Shown here one piece after another: positions 59,627-64,000 of a stretch of DNA of 64,000 bases; the first letter of the stretch is position 1; each line of letters opens with the position of its first letter. The position numbers and the translations under genes are program-made. The stretch spans positions 35,843-99,842 of the forward strand of contig NZ_DASZBU010000003.1 in NCBI RefSeq assembly GCF_035943815.1. Direction: 5' to 3'. Origin of the DNA: Frateuria_A sp035943815 (GTDB lineage Bacteria > Pseudomonadota > Gammaproteobacteria > Xanthomonadales > Rhodanobacteraceae). The notes under the pieces were generated by a model. The model saw only the letters and a list, made by a program, of their open reading frames with translations. It did not search any database and was not told the origin of the DNA.

Positions 59627-61564
59627 ATGACCGATCCCGACGACATCGGCGCGCTGCTCGGCGCCGACGGCCCGTTCGCCCGCGAACTGCCCAACTTCGC
59701 CCCGCGCCTGGCCCAGCAGGCGATGGCGCGCGCGGTCGCCGACGCGATCGAGCACCGCGACACGCTGATCGCCGAGGCCGGCACCGGCACCGGCAAGACC
59801 TATGCCTACCTCGTCCCCGCGTTGCTTTCGGGGGAGCGGGTGATTGTCTCCACCGGCACCAAGGCGCTGCAGGACCAGCTCTACTTCCGCGACCTGCCGA
59901 AGGTGCGCGCGGTGCTCGGCTCGCGCGGCAAGGCCGCGCTGCTGAAGGGGCGCGCCAACTACCTTTGCCTGCACCGGCTGGACCAGACCGTGCGCGAGGG
60001 CGGCACCTTCGAGCGCACGCAAGCCTCGCACCTGGCCGCCATCCGCGCCTGGTCGGCGCGCACCCTCGCCGGCGACCGCATGGAACTGGCCGAGGTGCCG
60101 GAGGAGTCGCCGCTATGGCCGCGGGTCACCTCCACGCCGGAGAACTGCCTGGGCGTGGAATGCCCGTTCTTCGAGGACTGCCACGTCGTCAAGGCGCGCC
60201 GCGAAGCGCAGGAGGCGGACCTGGTGGTGGTCAACCACCACCTGCTGTTCGCCGACCTGGCGCTCAAGCAGGAAGGCTTCGGCGAGATCCTGCCCGGCGC
60301 CGGCGCCTTCATCCTCGACGAGGCGCACCAGGTGCCCGAGCTCGCAGGGCAATTCTTCTCCCGGAGCGTCAGCGCGCGCCAGCTCGCCGACCTCGCCGCC
60401 GACGCATTGCGCGAATGCAACGGCGTCACCGGTGCCATCGGCCTGCTGCTGGAGCCGGCCGAGGCCCTGCAGGACGCATTGCGTCGCCTGCGCCTGGCGA
60501 TGGAGCCGCTGCCCGTGCGCGGCCCGTTCCAGCAACTGGACGGGCTGCCGGCCACGCATGAAGGTCTGCGCGACCTGGGCGAGCTGCTCGCCGCCTTCAC
60601 CGACCTGCTCGCCTCGCAGGCCGAGCGCTCGCGCGGCCTGGCCAACGTGCACGAACGCGCTGCCGTGCTCACCGAACGGCTGGACCGCATCGCCGAGGGC
60701 GGCGGCGAGCAGGACGTGCGCTGGTACGAGCTGTTCCCGCGCGGCTTCGCCCTGCATGCCACGCCGCTGGACCTGGCCGCGCCGTTGCGCGCCATGCGCG
60801 AGCGCACCCAGGCGGCATGGATCCACACCTCGGCCACGCTCTCGGTCGCCGGCAGCTTCGACCACTTCGCTCGTCAGCTGGGCCTGGACGATCCGCAGGC
60901 ACTGCACCTGGACAGCCCCTTCGACTATGCGAGCCAGGCGCTCTGCTACCTGCCGGCGGGCCTGCCCGATCCCAGTGCACGCGACCATACCGAGCGAGTG
61001 ATCGACGCCGCGTTGCCGGTGCTCGAAGCCTCCCATGGCCGCGCCTTCCTGTTGTTCACCTCGCACCGCGCACTGCGCCGGGCGGCGGAGCTGCTCGCCG
61101 ACCGGGTGCCCTGGCCGCTGTTCGTGCAAGGCAGCGTGCCGCGCCACCAACTGCTGCAGGACTTCCGCGCCAGCGGCCACGGCGTGCTGCTCGGTGCCGC
61201 GAGTTTCTGGGAAGGCGTCGACGTGGCCGGCGATGCGCTCAGCGTGGTGGTGATCGACAAGCTGCCTTTCGCGGCGCCCGACGACCCGGTACTCCAGGCG
61301 CGGCTGGATGCGCTGGAGCAATCGGGCATCAACCCCTTCATGGGCTGGCAGGTGCCCGCGGCCGCAATCGCGCTCAAGCAGGGCGCGGGCCGGCTGATCC
61401 GCGACGTGCACGACCGCGGCGTGCTGATGCTGTGCGACCCGCGCCTGACCACCAAGGGCTATGGCCGCCTGTTCCTCGCCAGCCTGCCGCCGATGCCGCG
61501 CACGCGCGAACTGGCCGACGTGCAGGCGTTCTTCCACGACGCGGCCCTGCCGATCGCCAGCTGA
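59627..61564 (+). CDS. yoaA: DinG/YoaA-type ATP-dependent DNA helicase
   Basis: A 645-residue XPD-like superfamily 2 helicase. Walker A AEAGTGTGKTYAYLVP at about 49-64, four cysteines for a [4Fe-4S] cluster (NYLCLHRL, then NCLGVECPFFEDC), DEAH in FILDEAHQVPEL, SATL in HTSATLS, and C-terminal GAASFWEGVDVAGDAL and QGAGRLIRD. The length is that of YoaA, which aids replication-fork repair together with HolC, rather than the longer DinG. Monocistronic; divergent from the MAPEG gene. Confidence 0.88.
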   Translation: MTDPDDIGALLGADGPFARELPNFAPRLAQQAMARAVADAIEHRDTLIAEAGTGTGKTYAYLVPALLSGERVIVSTGTKALQDQLYFRDLPKVRAVLGSRGKAALLKGRANYLCLHRLDQTVREGGTFERTQASHLAAIRAWSARTLAGDRMELAEVPEESPLWPRVTSTPENCLGVECPFFEDCHVVKARREAQEADLVVVNHHLLFADLALKQEGFGEILPGAGAFILDEAHQVPELAGQFFSRSVSARQLADLAADALRECNGVTGAIGLLLEPAEALQDALRRLRLAMEPLPVRGPFQQLDGLPATHEGLRDLGELLAAFTDLLASQAERSRGLANVHERAAVLTERLDRIAEGGGEQDVRWYELFPRGFALHATPLDLAAPLRAMRERTQAAWIHTSATLSVAGSFDHFARQLGLDDPQALHLDSPFDYASQALCYLPAGLPDPSARDHTERVIDAALPVLEASHGRAFLLFTSHRALRRAAELLADRVPWPLFVQGSVPRHQLLQDFRASGHGVLLGAASFWEGVDVAGDALSVVVIDKLPFAAPDDPVLQARLDALEQSGINPFMGWQVPAAAIALKQGAGRLIRDVHDRGVLMLCDPRLTTKGYGRLFLASLPPMPRTRELADVQAFFHDAALPIAS

Positions 61565-61740
61565 AAGGGTGGCCGAGAGGGCGGGACGTCACGCCAGCGA
61601 AACGGATCTCGCGGCGACGCCCGCCTGCACAACGGTCACGGGCGACGCCGCCAGGGCCAGGCTCATACACGGTGTATTCGCCGATCGCATCGACATGGAT
61701 CCGGCAACGAGCCGGGTGAAGCGCGCGACCGACGACAACC

Positions 61741-62619
61741 TCATGCCTGTCGGATGCGCCCGCTATGGCGCGGCAGCGGGACTGCGGCTGGCCGATTCTG
61801 CTGTCTTCCCGAACCTTCCCTGCCCTCGGGCACCAGCATGGTCGGTGCCACGCCGAACATCCGCCGGCAGGTGCGGCTGAGGTGGGCCGAGTCGGCGAAG
61901 CCGGCCAGCTGGGCCGCGTCGGTCCACGAGGCGTCCGTCAGGCCGCGCGCCATCGCCAGGCCCACGCGCGCCCACAGCAGGTAGGCGCGGAAGGAGATGC
62001 CGGTCTGCGCGACGAACAGGTGGCGGAAGCGGCTGGGCGACAGGTGGGCCAGGGAGGCCGCCTGGGCGAGGGTCAGCGGGGCCTCGGAGCGCTCACGGAC
62101 GCGTTCCAGCACCGCGGTGATGCGGGGGTCGACGGCATCGTATGCGGCAGGGATGGACGCGAGGTGCTCGACCGCCTGCTGTGCAGCGGCCACCAGTGCC
62201 TGGTCCGTTCCCTTCGCCTCGAACACCGCATGCAAGGCCGCCGCCCGTTGGGCGAGACCGTGGTCGTCGAGCAGGCTTACGTCGCGTTGACCGTAGCGGG
62301 CGAGCAGTGCGCGGCCGGCGAGTGTCTCCGGCTCGACGAACACTGTCGCCACCGGGTGGCCACAGCCGTCGAACAGGTGCGGCCGGTCAGGCATCACGAT
62401 GGCAGCAAGAGTCTCGTACCACCTGTCCTCGGCAGCGGCGCGGATCCGCACAGGCAACGCCGACGCCAGCGTGATCTGGATGCCGTGGTGGCTGTGCGGC
62501 TGCATCTGGCCGGTGTCGCGGCCGATCCACACGCTGCCGCCGTTCCACAGCAGCACACGCCCGACGCCGGCGAGGCCACGGCGGGGTGCGGCAGCAGCGG
62601 CGGGCAGGGCGGGGGGCAT
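61741..62619 (-). CDS. AraC family transcriptional regulator 1
   Basis: A 292-residue regulator. The N-terminal half has a cupin-like ligand domain (MQPHSHHGIQITLASA); the C-terminal 100 residues contain two helix-turn-helix units: LTLAQAASLAHLSPSRFRHLFVAQTGISFRAYLLWARV and WTDAAQLAGFADSAHLSRTCRRMFGVAPT. The ATG at 62619 is preferred because GGAGA lies seven bases before it; another lies five codons upstream. It is divergent from the metallothionein-like gene with about 130 bases between, so it may control that gene; this is inference. Confidence 0.85.
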   Translation of the reverse strand: MPPALPAAAAAPRRGLAGVGRVLLWNGGSVWIGRDTGQMQPHSHHGIQITLASALPVRIRAAAEDRWYETLAAIVMPDRPHLFDGCGHPVATVFVEPETLAGRALLARYGQRDVSLLDDHGLAQRAAALHAVFEAKGTDQALVAAAQQAVEHLASIPAAYDAVDPRITAVLERVRERSEAPLTLAQAASLAHLSPSRFRHLFVAQTGISFRAYLLWARVGLAMARGLTDASWTDAAQLAGFADSAHLSRTCRRMFGVAPTMLVPEGREGSGRQQNRPAAVPLPRHSGRIRQA

Positions 62620-62746
62620 GGCGGGTCTCCGCATGGGCAGGACCGAAGGTTAGCCCTTCGATTCAAGCGTCCGGTAGGGGTGGCGCAGAGAATGGCGCCA
62701 CGGAGCAAACATCCGTATCCCTACCGAAACCAACGAGGACATCACC

Positions 62747-62899
62747 ATGAACGCCATCGACACCTTCGCCTGCCGTTGCACCGACTGCGCCGGTGCCACC
62801 TGCGCCTGTGGCTGCCAGGCCGCGCCCGCCACGCAGTCCGGCTGCGGCTGCGGCTGCGCCGCCGGTCGCCCGTGCCACTGCGGTGAGCCGCAAGCCTGA
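62747..62899 (+). CDS. Metallothionein-like Cys-rich mini-protein
   Basis: A complete 50-residue frame from ATG at 62747 to TGA at 62899 with GAGG 10 bases upstream. It has 11 cysteines (9, 11, 14, 19, 21, 23, 33, 35, 37, 43 and 45) in CxC and CxxC arrangements such as CACGC and CGCGC, one His between the last two, and no aromatic residue except Phe7. This is the composition of a metallothionein. Two Cys clusters are split by a linker APATQSG. It may bind Zn, Cu or Cd. Not clearly one of the named families (SmtA or MymT). Flanked by two AraC regulators. Confidence 0.7.
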   Translation: MNAIDTFACRCTDCAGATCACGCQAAPATQSGCGCGCAAGRPCHCGEPQA

Positions 62900-63033
62900 G
62901 CCCTGCTGCCGGGCGGCGTGCATTGCGTACGCCGTCCGGGGGTTTTCAGGCGCCAGGGACGAAACCCGCCTTCCACGGAAGACGGGTGGATGGAGGCAGA
63001 ATCGACACGGCCTTCCCACCGTCCCATTGCGCC

Positions 63034-63864
63034 ATGTCCGACTTCAAGATCGATTGCCTGCTCGCAACACCCCTGGTCGAGGTGCGCGACGTGGTGTGCG
63101 CTGGCAGTTGCCGGCATCGGAGCGCGATCGAGCGAACCGATCGCACGCATCTGGTCTTTCCCTATCGCGGCACCTACGTGCGCCACGTCGGCGCGGAGGA
63201 GGCGGTGGCCGACGCCAGCCAGGTGTTGTTCTTCAATGCGGGCGAGGGCTACCAGATCAGCCATCCGAATCCGGGCGGCGACGCCAGCCTGTCGGTGGCC
63301 GTCGACGAGGCGCTGCTGCGCGAGCTTGCACCGGCCGCGCTGCTGGCGTCGGACGAGCCGCTGCGCTTCGGCCAGCCGCGCCTGCGCATCGACCCCCGCG
63401 CGCAGGTGCTGGTCGCGCTGCTGCGCCACTCGCTGCAGGAGGGCGTCGCCGAGCCGCTGGAGGGCGAGAGCTTGGCACTGACCCTGGTGCACCGCGCGCT
63501 GGCGCCACGCACCACGCACGCGGCCGGCTCCAGCCAGGGGCGCCAGCGTCTGGTCGATCGCGCCAAGCTGGTGCTGGCGCGCGACCTGGCCAGGCGCTGG
63601 ACGCTCGCCGACGTGGCGGCGGAGGTCGGCGTATCGGCGGTCTACCTCACCCAGGCCTTCCGGCAGGTCGAAGGCGTGCCGCTTTACCGCTACCAGTTGC
63701 GGCTGCGGCTGGCGCGCGCGCTGGACCTGCTGCGCGACTGCGGGGACCTCGCCGCGCTCGGCACCGATCTTGGCTTCTCCAGCCACAGCCACTTCAGCGC
63801 GGCGTTCCAGAAGATGTACGGGCGCACGCCCACCGAGTTCCGCCAGGTGGCGCTGCATCGCTAG
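63034..63864 (+). CDS. AraC family transcriptional regulator 2
   Basis: A 276-residue regulator. The N-terminal part is a cupin-like sensor (THLVFPYRGTYVRHVG, QVLFFNAGEGYQISHP); the C-terminal part has the two AraC helix-turn-helix units, ADVAAEVGVSAVYLTQAFRQVEGVPLYRYQ and LAALGTDLGFSSHSHFSAAFQKMYGRTPTEFRQ. The ATG at 63034 is taken as start; the 37 codons upstream in the same frame look like non-coding DNA. It is 134 bases downstream of the metallothionein-like gene on the same strand. Target unknown. Confidence 0.85.
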   Translation: MSDFKIDCLLATPLVEVRDVVCAGSCRHRSAIERTDRTHLVFPYRGTYVRHVGAEEAVADASQVLFFNAGEGYQISHPNPGGDASLSVAVDEALLRELAPAALLASDEPLRFGQPRLRIDPRAQVLVALLRHSLQEGVAEPLEGESLALTLVHRALAPRTTHAAGSSQGRQRLVDRAKLVLARDLARRWTLADVAAEVGVSAVYLTQAFRQVEGVPLYRYQLRLRLARALDLLRDCGDLAALGTDLGFSSHSHFSAAFQKMYGRTPTEFRQVALHR

Positions 63865-63880
63865 TTGTGATCTCTCAGTA

Positions 63881-64000
63881 GGTTGTTCACCCGGGGCGAT
63901 CCCGGGATTCTGGAGGTGCGACCCAACCAGCACACCAGGAGCCCCGGATGAACCTGCATAAACATGCCCGTCTTACGCCCCGAGGTCGAGCCCTGCTCGT
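63881..64000 (+). mobile_element. Left end of an IS481-type insertion sequence
   Basis: TGTTCACCCGGGGCGATCCC near 63884 begins a terminal-repeat-like segment and is followed 64 bases later by the transposase start. The right end is outside the window, so the inverted repeat and target duplication cannot be checked. Confidence 0.6.
63948..64000 (+). CDS. IS481 family transposase, first 17 codons
   Basis: The frame starts at the ATG at 63948 and reads MNLHKHARLTPRGRALL to the window edge. This matches the N-terminus of IS481-family transposases (consensus MxxHKNAxLTPxGR). An AGGAGCCCCGG leader precedes it. The DDE domain lies outside the window. Confidence 0.65.
   Translation, partial: MNLHKHARLTPRGRALL

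Noticed and set aside
1..64000. CRISPR arrays, tRNA and rRNA genes
   Set aside because: No regularly spaced direct repeats of 24-40 bases and no cloverleaf or rRNA signature were seen in the gaps; a tRNAscan/Infernal run would be decisive.

Overview
The window is GC-rich (about 70%) chromosomal DNA of a gammaproteobacterium, most likely Xanthomonadales in the Rhodanobacteraceae range (Dyella, Rhodanobacter, Luteibacter and relatives). The pointers are a fused aspartate kinase/diaminopimelate decarboxylase, the MurL/MurD2 route of D-glutamate incorporation, a GH17-GT2 glucan synthase, an S53 peptidase and clusters of small KGG-motif proteins. The genus is an inference from gene content; no rRNA, tRNA or CRISPR array was seen.

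Layout. 1-10 kb: the 5' end of a PHB depolymerase gene, a methyltransferase, an RDD membrane protein, divergent xerD, a DsbC-like thiol isomerase lipoprotein, purL, a membrane protein of unknown function, a family-2 glycosyltransferase and a DMT exporter. 10-16.4 kb: a cstA/ybdD pair, a DUF4197 protein, a second-type peptide deformylase, a queuosine-precursor transporter and an acyltransferase. 16.4-18.4 kb: a lower-GC block with three near-identical attC sites separating small minus-strand genes. This is an integron cassette array with no integrase in view (a CALIN); one cassette gene is frameshifted and one resembles YezG-type immunity proteins. 18.6-23 kb: a two-subunit molybdenum-hydroxylase-like operon that has lost key cofactor and catalytic residues, and an APC permease. 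23-28.6 kb: S53 peptidase, PhzF-like protein, a small outer-membrane barrel and class I fumarase. 29-34.6 kb: lysA/lysC fusion, a DUF559 remnant, murL and murD2. 34.7-36.7 kb: six KGG-motif mini-genes plus a DUF2795 gene, headed by two sigma-54-type promoters. 36.9-46 kb: tamB, tamA, a zinc-knuckle methyltransferase and a GH17-GT2 glucan synthase. 46-61.6 kb: dps, hrpA (with an in-frame insertion of intergenic repeats), relA, a TPR membrane protein, an epimerase-like protein, PBP1b, a lipoprotein, a MAPEG protein and a DinG/YoaA helicase. 61.7-64 kb: two AraC regulators flanking an 11-cysteine metallothionein-like mini-gene, and the left end of an IS481-type element.

Functional themes are envelope biogenesis (murL/murD2, PBP1b, tamAB, glucan synthase, acyltransferase), stress survival (dps, relA, KGG proteins, metallothionein-like protein) and central metabolism (purL, fumarase, lysAC, cstA). 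Several families of short GC-rich palindromic repeats are scattered between genes, and one has entered the hrpA reading frame. The parts that look least ordinary are the cassette array, the sigma-54 signals in front of the KGG genes, the degenerate molybdenum hydroxylase and the repeat-expanded hrpA.
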